Origin: Cohnella pontilimi | GTDB taxonomy: Bacteria; Bacillota; Bacilli; Paenibacillales; Paenibacillaceae | Length of the DNA: 64,000 nt | Direction: 5' to 3' | Assembly (NCBI RefSeq): GCF_005049045.1 | Contig: NZ_SUPK01000005.1 | Location: 1 to 64,000 of the forward strand | Shown: in pieces, positions 21,419 to 28,959 of the stretch | Position numbering within the stretch: the first letter of the stretch is position 1 | Layout of the letters: every line of letters starts with the position of its first letter | Translations under genes and position numbers: made by a program | Notes under the pieces: generated by a model | The model's database searches: none | Told to the model about the DNA's origin: nothing | The model's input: only the letters and a program-made list of their open reading frames with translations

Positions 21419-22648
21419 GTGACGAAGGAATTGAAAGAGTCGAACAAGCCGCTAATTTACTTGGATAACGCGGCCACTTCATGGCCGAAGCCGCCCGGGG
21501 TTGTCGAGGCGATGAACCGATGTTTGTTGGAATCGTCAGCGAATCCGGGAAGAGGAAACCATGCGATGGCGGATCGGGCCGCCAAGGTGCTGCTGGATGC
21601 CCGCAAACGCATCGCGGGGTTGTTTGGAGTTGCGAATCCGAATGATATCGCGTTCACCTTAAATGCCACGCACGCATTGAATCTCGCCATCCAAGGCCTG
21701 CTGAAACCCGGCGATCACGTGGTGGCGACATCCCTGGAGCACAACTCCGTGAGGAGGCCGCTTGAGGCGTTGCGTCGTAAAATCGGCATTGAGGTCACTT
21801 ACGTGCCGGCCGATGAATCCGGAAAGCTGGATGTAAACCGTGTGCAGGCGGCGATAACGGCAAAAACCCGTTTGTTAGCCAGCACACACAGCTCCAATCT
21901 GTTGGGCTCAATCGTTCCGGTAGAGGAATTGGGGGCGTTAGCCCGAAGCCGTGGCGTAACGTTTCTCGTAGACGCGGCGCAAACCGCCGGCACGTTGCCG
22001 GTCGATGTGGAACGGATCAAAGCCGATCTGCTGGCATTTCCCGGCCACAAAGGACTTCTGGGTCCTCAAGGTACCGGGGGATTATATATTCATCCGGAGC
22101 TTGAATTGGAGCCGTTGATCCAAGGAGGAACGGGGAACCGTTCCGAATCTCCGGAACAACCGTTGCAGCGACCGGACCGCTATGAGGCGGGAACGCCGAA
22201 TACGGTCGGAATCGCCGGACTCTCCGAAGGTGCAGCGTACGTTCTCAGGGAAACGGTGGAGGCGATTCACCGACGGGAATGGCAGCTTACGCAGCAGCTC
22301 ATGCGCGGTTTGCTGAACATCCCGGGCGTGCGTGTACTAGGTCCAGAGCTGGGGGAAGAACGAACGTCAATCGTCTCATTTCATATAGAAGGAGTCGATC
22401 CGACGGAGACGGCAGTGATCCTCGACCAGCAATTCGGCATTGCGGTACGCGCCGGATTCCATTGCACACCTCTTGGACATGCTACAGCCGGGACTATGGA
22501 CACCGGTGCGGTACGCGCAAGTCCCGGATATTTTACCACGGAATCGGAAATTGCATCGTTGGTCGAAGCGATGGGAGAAATTCACCGGGCATTCCATTCA
22601 TCATTTTCATCTTGCATGCGCAAACACGGGGGAGAAGAACAAACATGA
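21419..22648 (+). CDS. Cysteine desulfurase family aminotransferase (class V)
   Basis: This 409-residue PLP enzyme resembles SufS/NifS. It has YLDNAATSWPKPPGV at the N-terminus, THSSNLLGSIVP, the aspartate LVDAAQTAGTLPVDV, the PLP lysine segment FPGHKGLLGPQGTGG and, near the C-terminus, RAGFHCTPLGH with a Cys at the catalytic position. Cysteine desulfurase activity is likely, but the sulfur acceptor is unknown. The GTG at 21419 has a weak ribosome site, so the start is uncertain. It overlaps the next gene by 4 bp. Confidence 0.82.
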   Translation: MTKELKESNKPLIYLDNAATSWPKPPGVVEAMNRCLLESSANPGRGNHAMADRAAKVLLDARKRIAGLFGVANPNDIAFTLNATHALNLAIQGLLKPGDHVVATSLEHNSVRRPLEALRRKIGIEVTYVPADESGKLDVNRVQAAITAKTRLLASTHSSNLLGSIVPVEELGALARSRGVTFLVDAAQTAGTLPVDVERIKADLLAFPGHKGLLGPQGTGGLYIHPELELEPLIQGGTGNRSESPEQPLQRPDRYEAGTPNTVGIAGLSEGAAYVLRETVEAIHRREWQLTQQLMRGLLNIPGVRVLGPELGEERTSIVSFHIEGVDPTETAVILDQQFGIAVRAGFHCTPLGHATAGTMDTGAVRASPGYFTTESEIASLVEAMGEIHRAFHSSFSSCMRKHGGEEQT

Positions 22649-23142
22649 ACGGTTGGGACGATCAAGTGCTGGCGGTAGGCGCCATCGCCGTATTCGAGGG
22701 GCTGATGCTTCTCGTGTTGTTGATCTGGGTGGCGGCTGTGGCATCAAGGGTGCGCAAACTAAAGAAGGCACATGCAAAAATGATCGGCGATACCGGCGTC
22801 AACGGCTTGGAGGATGTGCTGCATCACGTACACGAGCATTTGATTTCGTTGGACCGTAAGCAGCAGGTACAGGAAGCGACGCTGAGTCAGCAAGAAAGAC
22901 GCCTGACCGCGATGAAAGGAAGGGTCGGCGTCCACCGGTTTAACGCATTTGCCGAAACGGGCAGCGATTTGAGCTTTTCCGTCGCGATTGTGAATGACGA
23001 GCAGGATGGCGTCGTCATCACCGGGATCTACGGCAGAGAGCAGACGTTTCTTTATGCCAAACCGCTGGACAAAGGGCAGTCCTCTTACACCTTGACACCG
23101 GAAGAAAAAATCGCGATCAGTCAGGCATTGCCAAAGGAATAA
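22645..23142 (+). CDS. DUF4446 family membrane protein
   Basis: This 165-residue protein has one N-terminal membrane span (VGAIAVFEGLMLLVLLIWVAAV), then a basic/coiled-coil stretch (LEDVLHHVHEHLISLDRKQQ). The C-terminal domain contains RFNAFAETGSDLSFSVAIVN and a GREQTFLYAKPL segment, all typical of DUF4446. Its function is unknown. The start is an ATGA overlap with the desulfurase gene, preceded by GGGGGAGAAG. Confidence 0.85.
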   Translation: MNGWDDQVLAVGAIAVFEGLMLLVLLIWVAAVASRVRKLKKAHAKMIGDTGVNGLEDVLHHVHEHLISLDRKQQVQEATLSQQERRLTAMKGRVGVHRFNAFAETGSDLSFSVAIVNDEQDGVVITGIYGREQTFLYAKPLDKGQSSYTLTPEEKIAISQALPKE

Positions 23143-23734
23143 CGGCTCCACGGGTGTTGTGAATGGCGGTTTTCAAGCTTGTCGCGATAATGTCGGACAT
23201 CTTCATGACCAGGTTAAGCCGGGTATTTTGAAGCACAAAATACTCCATGAACCCGCCGACATTGACGATGCCGGTCATATGGATGTCACCCACAGGAGGA
23301 AGCTCCTTGTTGACGCCGGCTCCCGGACGTACCGGCCCGACACCGAGTTGAATGCAGCCGACGCTGGAAACCTGTCCGAGGCACGCATCTACGGCAATCA
23401 CATAAGGCTGGCGGGAAGACCGCATAATTTTGAGCAGCGTGTCGCCGAGATTCATGGCATGGACAGGTTCGTCCAACGTTCCGTATAGATCGAACAGCGG
23501 GCTCTCCACCCGCGACAGCGCGGTGCCGACAAGCGGACCGAGGGAATCGCCGGTGGACCGGTCGGTTCCGACACAAACGACGACGATGCGGCGGTCATGC
23601 GGCAACGGTTCCAAAAAGTACGCAACCTTTTGAGATAAGCGCTGCAAGACGGTAGGTTCGTTAAAAGGAATTTTCAAAGAGAGCGCCGCAGCTTCCGCTG
23701 CCGCTCCAGGCCGTTTCTCCCACGCGCCGTTCAT
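23117..23734 (-). CDS. yyaC: Spore protease YyaC
   Basis: This 205-residue protein contains VVVCVGTDRSTGDSLGPLVG and VIAVDACLGQVSSVG, as in YyaC, a spore protein related to the Gpr/HybD-type peptidase fold. Its presence supports a spore-former. It lies on the minus strand, convergent with the DUF4446 gene, and its last 26 bp overlap that gene's 3' end. Confidence 0.9.
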   Translation of the reverse strand: MNGAWEKRPGAAAEAAALSLKIPFNEPTVLQRLSQKVAYFLEPLPHDRRIVVVCVGTDRSTGDSLGPLVGTALSRVESPLFDLYGTLDEPVHAMNLGDTLLKIMRSSRQPYVIAVDACLGQVSSVGCIQLGVGPVRPGAGVNKELPPVGDIHMTGIVNVGGFMEYFVLQNTRLNLVMKMSDIIATSLKTAIHNTRGAVIPLAMPD

Positions 23735-23838
23735 TTCGTCCGCTCAGCCTCCTCCCATCACTGTTACTAGTATATGGACGGGATGGTGCTTTTATACTCG
23801 GGCGGAAAACTCAGTGACAGGAAAAGGAGATTGTTTCG

Positions 23839-24732
23839 ATGCGAAATGGGTTATGGATGGCAGCCGGCGCATCCGAGGACAATTTGTGGCAGCAATTTAT
23901 AAACAATATCCGGAATACATTGACCGATGTGGCGATGTGGAAGGCGACCGCGATGGTGCTGGGACGTGTCTTGTTGATCATCATCGTGAGCCGTATTGTT
24001 CTGGCTATCGTGAACCGAATTATCGACCGCCTCATTATCGATAAAGATCACGCACGACTGAAGCTGCGTTCGAGACGCGTGCAGACGGTCGGCAGACTGC
24101 TCAAGAACACGGCGGTATATGTCATCAACTTCATTGTCATCTTGCTCATTCTCGGGGAGTTCAACATCAATCTCGCCCCGCTGATTGCGGGAGCAGGGGT
24201 GCTCGGGCTGGCGATCGGTTTCGGCGCGCAAAGCTTGGTCAAGGATATCATTACGGGCTTCTTCATCATTCTCGAAGATCATTTTTCCGTAGGGGACGTT
24301 ATTCAGACCGGAAATTATCGAGGTACGGTGGAGGTTATCGGTCTGCGTGCAACGAGGATACGCAGCTGGACGGGCGAAGTATTCATTTTGCCGAACGGAG
24401 CCATCAACGACGTCACGAATTTCTCGGTCCATAATTCGTTGGCCGTTATCGATATTCCGATCGCTTCGACCGATCACTTGGAGTCGGTGAGTGAAGCGGT
24501 GCGCGGCGTGCTGCACAAGTTCCAAGATCCGAACCTGGTCGGACATGCCGATCTGCTGGGTGTTCAGACGATCAGCGCCGCAGATATCGTATTGCGCGTT
24601 ATCGCCGAATGCCGGCCGAATACGCAAGCCTCGGTCACGAGGCATCTGAATGCGGAACTCAAAAAAGCATTTGAGGCGGAGCGCAACCCGAGATATTACA
24701 AAAATGAAGAAAGGGCGCTAACGGGGGGATAA
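23839..24732 (+). CDS. Small-conductance mechanosensitive channel, MscS family
   Basis: This 297-residue membrane protein has spans near residues 30-55, 85-105 and 110-130. The pore helix region GAGVLGLAIGFGAQSLVKD precedes the conserved ITGFFIILEDHFSVGD and the beta domain LPNGAINDVTNFS. It would open under membrane tension and release solutes. AAAGGAGA lies 8 bp before the ATG. The DUF951 gene follows after 4 bp. Confidence 0.94.
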   Translation: MRNGLWMAAGASEDNLWQQFINNIRNTLTDVAMWKATAMVLGRVLLIIIVSRIVLAIVNRIIDRLIIDKDHARLKLRSRRVQTVGRLLKNTAVYVINFIVILLILGEFNINLAPLIAGAGVLGLAIGFGAQSLVKDIITGFFIILEDHFSVGDVIQTGNYRGTVEVIGLRATRIRSWTGEVFILPNGAINDVTNFSVHNSLAVIDIPIASTDHLESVSEAVRGVLHKFQDPNLVGHADLLGVQTISAADIVLRVIAECRPNTQASVTRHLNAELKKAFEAERNPRYYKNEERALTGG

Positions 24733-24736
24733 AGGG

Positions 24737-24964
24737 ATGGAACCGAAACAATTCCAGCTCGGCGATATCGTGCAGATGAAGAAGCCGCACCCGTGCGGCA
24801 CCAACGAGATGGAAATCATCCGTATGGGGATGGACATCCGGATCAAGTGTGTATTTTGCAAACACAGCATTTTATTGCCTCGAGCCAAATTCGAGAAAAG
24901 CTTGAAAAAGGTGCTTCGTTCCACCGCCGGAGAGCAGAAAACGGAGGGCGCGCCGGAGGCATGA
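24737..24964 (+). CDS. DUF951 family protein (YyzM-like)
   Basis: This 75-residue protein has the family pattern QLGDIVQMKKPHPCG and then MGMDIRIKCVFCKHSILLPR. The Cys residues (one after HP, two in CVFC) could bind zinc; this is inferred. It is co-transcribed with the mscS-type gene, and the same pairing is usual in Bacilli near rpsF. The C-terminal 20 residues are polar and probably disordered. Confidence 0.9.
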   Translation: MEPKQFQLGDIVQMKKPHPCGTNEMEIIRMGMDIRIKCVFCKHSILLPRAKFEKSLKKVLRSTAGEQKTEGAPEA

Positions 24965-24991
24965 AATCCAGTTTGCGGGAATAACCTCCAG

Positions 24992-25020
24992 TTGCGCGGG
25001 TACCGGAATTATGTTATGAT
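24992..25020 (+). promoter_or_regulatory. tRNA-Ser promoter
   Basis: TTGCGC (24992-24997) and TATGAT (25015-25020) are 17 bp apart, 12 bp upstream of the tRNA 5' end. Confidence 0.55.
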
Positions 25021-25032
25021 TCTTCTTGCTGT

Positions 25033-25123
25033 GGAGAGGTACCCAAGAGGCCCAAGGGGGTTGACTCGAAATCAACTAGGCGTCGCGAGGCGTGCGTGGG
25101 TTCGAATCCCACCCTCTCCGCCA
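25033..25123 (+). tRNA. tRNA-Ser (anticodon CGA)
   Basis: The 7-bp acceptor stem GGAGAGG/CCTCTCC, the anticodon stem GTTGA/TCAAC around loop CTCGAAA, a long serine-type variable arm, the T loop GGGTTCGAATCCC and an encoded CCA end are all present. The anticodon reads UCG codons. Confidence 0.97.
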
Positions 25124-25141
25124 CTACATACAGCAGCGATC

Positions 25142-25171
25142 AAGCGGCTCTTATGAGCCGCTTTTTTATTT
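25142..25171 (+). terminator. tRNA-Ser terminator
   Basis: AAGCGGCTC (25142-25150) pairs perfectly with GAGCCGCTT (25155-25163) around TTAT, followed by TTTTATTTT. Confidence 0.92.
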
Positions 25172-25197
25172 TCGAACTTCGGTCTTTTACGGGGGCT

Positions 25198-25248
25198 CCC
25201 CCAAAAGAAATCGGAATAAGCATCGAAGCATCACGTCACTTTTGGGGG
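25198..25248. repeat. 10-bp inverted repeat with G-run
   Basis: CCCCCAAAAG (25198-25207) and CTTTTGGGGG (25239-25248) form a perfect 10-bp inverted repeat with a 31-nt loop. The right arm continues in a run of Gs. It lies between the tRNA terminator and the structured-RNA candidate; its role is unknown. Confidence 0.5.
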
Positions 25249-25249
25249 G

Positions 25250-25494
25250 GGAATACACGAAGGACCCTGTGAAGGGTCCTCCGGGCGACGGGAATTGAGA
25301 TTACGAGATCGTTGCCAAGCGTCGCTGACTCAAATCAGCGCTTCGGTTTCGGAGTTCCGGAATAAATCCTGTGTGTTACAGACAAGTGTCTTTGGCACAA
25401 CCCTCCCGTTGACCTACTCCGATTGGTACGCTTCCTCAGGATGATGCTTCCGCTCGTTCAAGGGAACCACACACCTCTCATCCGTCGCCGATAA
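25250..25494 (-). ncRNA. Structured RNA candidate, family not recognised
   Basis: The ends of a roughly 205-nt segment close with a perfect 8-bp stem (25284-25291 with 25482-25489), continued by 25296-25300 with 25476-25480. Inside are a hairpin at 25317-25343, a 7-bp helix (25349-25355 with 25416-25422) and a GTTC/GAAC hairpin (25456-25467). On the minus strand the closing stem is followed by a 7-bp hairpin (25261-25280) and TCGTGTATT, a weak terminator; this favours minus-strand transcription. I find no SRP, RNase P or tmRNA signature; 6S-like architecture is possible but unproven. Confidence 0.4.
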
Positions 25495-25541
25495 TAACTT
25501 GCCCCAGTCCGGTCAAAGTATGCATGGTTTCGCTGCGAATA

Positions 25542-25727
25542 TTAATGCCCTTTAAACCTCTTCCACTTTCGGTTATGATTGGACGTTTCCGGGAATCGCT
25601 GGCCCGCCCGGAGCGCGACGTGCTTCGGATTATTGATGCCCATATGAAAGTCGTTCTCGCCGATCTCGATATACATTCCGTCATTGGGCGCCTTGTCGCC
25701 GGGATTGAATTCGGTCTGTTCACCCAT
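25542..25727 (-). CDS. YjzC-like small protein
   Basis: This 61-residue protein reads MGEQTEFNPGDKAPNDG, then MYIEIGE, LRAGQRFPETSNHNRKW, matching the pattern of the small YjzC proteins of Bacilli. Its function is unknown; the GDKAPNDG and ETSNHNR blocks suggest a compact beta fold. The ATG at 25727 is supported by GGGGAGGTG 7 bp upstream. It is on the minus strand, head-on to the rightward fork. Confidence 0.8.
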   Translation of the reverse strand: MGEQTEFNPGDKAPNDGMYIEIGENDFHMGINNPKHVALRAGQRFPETSNHNRKWKRFKGH

Positions 25728-25789
25728 TATGTTCACCTCCCCTTAGGTTTGAGGAAACCGGCTTATCCCAGTAGTGTAGCGACTTTTCA

Positions 25790-25818
25790 TTGACCTATTC
25801 GGGCTGTTGTGTTAAATT
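25790..25818 (+). promoter_or_regulatory. rpsF-ssb-rpsR promoter
   Basis: TTGACC (25790-25795) and TAAATT (25813-25818) are 17 bp apart, about 100 bp upstream of rpsF. Confidence 0.55.
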
Positions 25819-25918
25819 ATTTAGGTATGCGAATACGCATATCCTTGCTCCTCGGCCGGAGACAAGCTCTTCGGTATCCCAAGCGGGGGGCCAAAGACCA
25901 AAAGGAGGTGAACGGAAG
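25819..25918 (+). promoter_or_regulatory. rpsF leader with 5' hairpin
   Basis: The predicted transcript begins with a hairpin, TATGCG/CGCATA around AATA (25826-25841), followed by a CCGGAG-containing segment and a perfect AAGGAGGTGA ribosome site. Many bacteria control this operon with an S6:S18-binding leader; a similar role here is inferred from position only. Confidence 0.35.
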
Positions 25919-26215
25919 ATGCGCAACTATGAGTTGATGTACATCATCCGTCCTGACGTGGAAGCCGAGACCGTTCAAGCGGTAACGGAGAAATTCCAAG
26001 GCATCATCGCGAACGGCGGAGAGATCACGAAGCACGAAGTTATGGGCAAACGCCGCCTGGCTTACGAGATCAACAAGCACCGCGATGGGACGTATGTGCT
26101 GGTTCATTTCAAGTCTCCTGCTGCAGTCGTAGCGGAACTTGAGCGCGTGTTGAAGATTACGGACGAAGTAATCCGGCACATCGTCGTCAAAGACGTTGTT
26201 GCCAACAACGCGTAA
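25919..26215 (+). CDS. rpsF: 30S ribosomal protein S6
   Basis: This 98-residue protein begins MRNYELMYIIRPDVE and has the S6 motifs GKRRLAYEINKHRDGTYVLVHF and TDEVIRHIVVK. S6 binds with S18 to the central domain of 16S rRNA. AAGGAGGTGA sits 6-7 bp before the ATG; a longer reading from 25790 would cross the promoter. First gene of rpsF-ssb-rpsR. Confidence 0.98.
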   Translation: MRNYELMYIIRPDVEAETVQAVTEKFQGIIANGGEITKHEVMGKRRLAYEINKHRDGTYVLVHFKSPAAVVAELERVLKITDEVIRHIVVKDVVANNA

Positions 26216-26280
26216 TACCGCACGTTGGGCCAAGCGAATAAACGCCGTTTAACCGTCATGCACGGGGAGGGAAAGTTTCC

Positions 26281-26760
26281 ATGTTGAACCGGGTTATTTT
26301 GATCGGACGCTTAACCAAAGATCCCGAACTTCGTTACACGCCCGCAGGCGTGGCCGTCGCACAATTCACGCTGGCAGTGGACCGCCCGTTCTCCAGAGAT
26401 CAGGGAGAGCGCGAAGCGGATTTCATTCCGATCGTGACGTGGCGCCAGTTGGCCGAGACATGCGCCAATTATCTTCGCAAAGGCCGTTTGGCCGCCGTGG
26501 AGGGCCGCATGCAAGTGCGCAACTACGAGAACAACGAAGGACGCCGCGTATATGTGACTGAAGTGGTTGCCGATAACGTACGCTTCCTGGAGTCGCCGAA
26601 CCGCGAAGGCGGCGGAGGCGGTCAAGGAAGAGACGAGTATTCCGGCGGAGCCGGTGGCGGAAGCCGAAACAGCGGCTCGAAAAGCAGCGGAAACAATCAA
26701 GATCCCTTCGCCGATGACGGACGACCGATCGATATTTCGGACGATGATTTGCCATTTTAA
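26281..26760 (+). CDS. ssb: Single-stranded DNA-binding protein
   Basis: This 159-residue protein has an N-terminal OB fold ([44 protein letters not shown]) and a Gly-rich linker. The acidic tail ends DISDDDLPF, the motif that docks replication and repair partners. It is the replicative SSB of the rpsF-ssb-rpsR operon, with a GGGAGGGAAAG ribosome site. Confidence 0.98.
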   Translation: MLNRVILIGRLTKDPELRYTPAGVAVAQFTLAVDRPFSRDQGEREADFIPIVTWRQLAETCANYLRKGRLAAVEGRMQVRNYENNEGRRVYVTEVVADNVRFLESPNREGGGGGQGRDEYSGGAGGGSRNSGSKSSGNNQDPFADDGRPIDISDDDLPF

Positions 26761-26780
26761 AACGAAAGGACGGATAATCC

Positions 26781-27095
26781 ATGAGCGAACAACAAGCGCA
26801 ACCTCAAGCACGTGAAGAGCGCGGACCACGCGGTCCTCGCGAGGGAGGCGAACAACGCGAACCCCGCAAGTTCCGCCGCGGCCGCAACAAGCGCCGCAAA
26901 GTGTGCTACTTCACCGTGAATAAGATTCAACATATCGATTACAAAGATCTCGACCTGCTTCGCAAGTTCATCAGCGAGCGCGGCAAAATTTTGCCTCGCC
27001 GCGTAACGGGAACGAAAGCGAAATATCAGCGTATGCTGACAGTCGCGATCAAACGCTCGCGCCAAATGGCATTGCTGCCGTACACCACGGAGTAA
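26781..27095 (+). CDS. rpsR: 30S ribosomal protein S18
   Basis: This 104-residue protein has the S18 core ([44 protein letters not shown]). The first 30 or so residues are an Arg/Glu/Pro/Gly-rich extension absent from most S18 proteins, which are near 75-80 residues. The AAAGGACGG site fits the ATG at 26781, so the extension is probably translated. A terminator follows directly. Confidence 0.97.
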   Translation: MSEQQAQPQAREERGPRGPREGGEQREPRKFRRGRNKRRKVCYFTVNKIQHIDYKDLDLLRKFISERGKILPRRVTGTKAKYQRMLTVAIKRSRQMALLPYTTE

Positions 27096-27101
27096 TCGAG
27101 C

Positions 27102-27128
27102 AAAAGCACCCTTCGGGGTGCTTTTTTA
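27102..27128 (+). terminator. Terminator after rpsR
   Basis: AAAAGCACCC (27102-27111) and GGGTGCTTTT (27116-27125) form a 10-bp stem around a TTCG tetraloop, with a T-run. Confidence 0.95.
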
Positions 27129-27208
27129 TTGTTTTCGAGGGTATTTTATTTATGCGAGGGAAAAGTTAGTGCCGTTGGCCGATGTAGTGAATGAGAGGGG
27201 CGGACTGT

Positions 27209-28492
27209 TTGAGCTTCTTTACCCACATGTTGGAGCAGTACGGATATGGAGTTCTTTTTCTCGCCCTTATGCTGGAATTGATTGCGGTGCCGCTTCCCGG
27301 AGAGTTCATTATGACGTATGCCGGCCTCATCGTTTATCAAGGCCAATTGAACTGGCTGCTCAGCATTGTGGCGGCTGGTTCCGGGGCTTGCATCGGCAAG
27401 ACGGTTTCTTACTGGATCGGGTACCGACTCGGTCAGCCATTTTTTGAGAAATACGGTTCACGTATTCATTTTGGGCCGGACAAGCTGGATAACGTTTCCC
27501 ATTGGTATCAGCGGTATGGAAACAAGCTGCTGCTCATTGCTTTCTTTATCCCGGGTGTGCGTCATATTACGGGCATTTTCTCCGGGGTCACCGGATTGCC
27601 GTTCCGCAAATATGCGGTCTATGCCTACACCGGAGCGGTCATCTGGGTGAGTATCTTTATTTCACTCGGCAGGCTATTGGGACCGAAATGGGAGAAATAC
27701 CATCACACCGTCAACCGCTATATGATCATCATAGGGGTGCTTTCGGCGCTCATTTATCTTTGTGTTTATGTCTTCCGCAAAAAGAAAGACAAGCTCCGCG
27801 TTCTAATGGTCCGAGCTCTGAACATTGCCCTATTGAGATACAATTCTATGAGAAGAGTAAGGTTTATCATCTTTATCGCCTTCGCGTTCTTCGTCATATT
27901 CGCATCCCTGCTCATCGGCTTGATTCAAGATTTTCTCGCTCATGAATTTGTTTTGTTCGACGAGGTGGCTGCCTATATTGTTCATCAGATCATTGGGCCG
28001 AACGAATCGGAGTCAATGAACAGAGCCGCCTTATTGGGGTCAAATGCCATTATTGTGCCGGTCCTTTTGCTTACTGGCCTCTGGATCGCATTCAAAGGGA
28101 AAGACCGCCGGTTGGAATGGTCGATTTTCGTTTGGGCTGCGGTTGGAGGGGAAGGGTTAAGCCAGGCTCTTCGATACGTGTTTCACCGGCCCGGTCCGGC
28201 GGGTTCATCTTCCGTATTCACTTTCCCCAGCGAGCAAGCGATGCTTTCGTTCGCGATATACGGTTTTGCGGCCTATTTGGCGCTGCGTCACGGCGGAAAA
28301 TTTCCGATACGTGCAGGGGTTGTCATCGTCGTATTCGCCGTTTGTCTCATTGTAGGAATAAGTCAGGTTTACTTAGGAGTGGAATATCCAAGCGATGTAT
28401 CGGCCGGTTACGTTTTCGGCGGAATATGGCTCACCATGAACGTGATTTTGTTGGAGGTATTACGTGCGGCGCGCCATGTCACAACGGAATGA
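27209..28492 (+). CDS. DedA-PAP2 fusion membrane protein with degenerate phosphatase motifs
   Basis: This 427-residue polytopic protein has an N-terminal DedA/VTT domain (PLPGEFIMTYAGL, GACIGKTVSYWIGYRLG, FFIPGVRHITGIFSGV), a basic linker and a C-terminal PAP2-like domain. The PAP2 motifs have lost key residues. The first reads ALRYVFHRP (no Lys), the second PSEQ instead of PSGH, and the third SQVYLGVEYPSD with Gln for Arg and Glu for the nucleophilic His. DedA proteins are linked to polyprenyl-phosphate or phospholipid translocation; phosphatase activity is unlikely here. TTG at 27209 is chosen after AGGGG; an ATG at 27191 lacks a site. Confidence 0.85.
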   Translation: MSFFTHMLEQYGYGVLFLALMLELIAVPLPGEFIMTYAGLIVYQGQLNWLLSIVAAGSGACIGKTVSYWIGYRLGQPFFEKYGSRIHFGPDKLDNVSHWYQRYGNKLLLIAFFIPGVRHITGIFSGVTGLPFRKYAVYAYTGAVIWVSIFISLGRLLGPKWEKYHHTVNRYMIIIGVLSALIYLCVYVFRKKKDKLRVLMVRALNIALLRYNSMRRVRFIIFIAFAFFVIFASLLIGLIQDFLAHEFVLFDEVAAYIVHQIIGPNESESMNRAALLGSNAIIVPVLLLTGLWIAFKGKDRRLEWSIFVWAAVGGEGLSQALRYVFHRPGPAGSSSVFTFPSEQAMLSFAIYGFAAYLALRHGGKFPIRAGVVIVVFAVCLIVGISQVYLGVEYPSDVSAGYVFGGIWLTMNVILLEVLRAARHVTTE

Positions 28493-28493
28493 A

Positions 28494-28518
28494 AATGGCG
28501 GCCTTTTAGGTCGCCATT
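28494..28518 (-). terminator. Hairpin between convergent genes
   Basis: AATGGCG (28494-28500) pairs with CGCCATT (28512-28518), with inner GCC/GG pairing. On the minus strand it is followed by TTCATT, so it best serves the DUF805 gene, whose stop it overlaps. Confidence 0.5.
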
Positions 28519-28742
28519 GCGTTGTCACCGGACCTCGGATTCGGACCGTATCGGTTATCTCCCGGTTGGCTGTCTTGGCAAGTAAACACAAGAAGAATAA
28601 TCGCTCCGATCAAGGGAATCAACCCGATCAGCAGCCACCAACCGCTTCTGCCGGTATCGTGCAGCCTGCGAACGGAAACCGCCAGTGACGGCAGCAAAAT
28701 GGCTAAAGCATATAGTCCCGACAATACCATTCCATACGCCAT
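28506..28742 (-). CDS. DUF805 family membrane protein, short N-terminus
   Basis: This 78-residue protein has the DUF805 core [16 protein letters not shown], the following hydrophobic span [16 protein letters not shown], then [11 protein letters not shown]. Family members are usually 110-150 residues with an N-terminal SGRxxRxEYW segment and an extra span. Neither is found upstream, so the gene looks 5'-truncated. GGGAGGA is very close to the ATG at 28742, so the start is uncertain. Its function is unknown. Confidence 0.6.
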   Translation of the reverse strand: MAYGMVLSGLYALAILLPSLAVSVRRLHDTGRSGWWLLIGLIPLIGAIILLVFTCQDSQPGDNRYGPNPRSGDNAMAT

Positions 28743-28959
28743 TCCTCCCTTATGGTATCTACATCATTTTCGATAGTTGTTTAGCCATTCTGGAAATTTT
28801 TAAAAAAAATCGGTTGCCTGTTACTGGGTGTTTAAGAAGCAGACCTGGATTGGTAATAAGATCAGGTGAACAATTTCAAATTTTAAAACTTTTTTAAGCT
28901 AAACATCGTATACTTGAAGTCACAGCGACTGGAGGGCATCGAAGGAGAGGCGTTATACT

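Noticed and set aside
25250..25494. Assignment of the structured RNA to SRP RNA, tmRNA or RNase P RNA
   Set aside because: The conserved SRP GGAAGGAAGCAGCC loop, the tmRNA tRNA-like ends and RNase P core motifs were not found on either strand.
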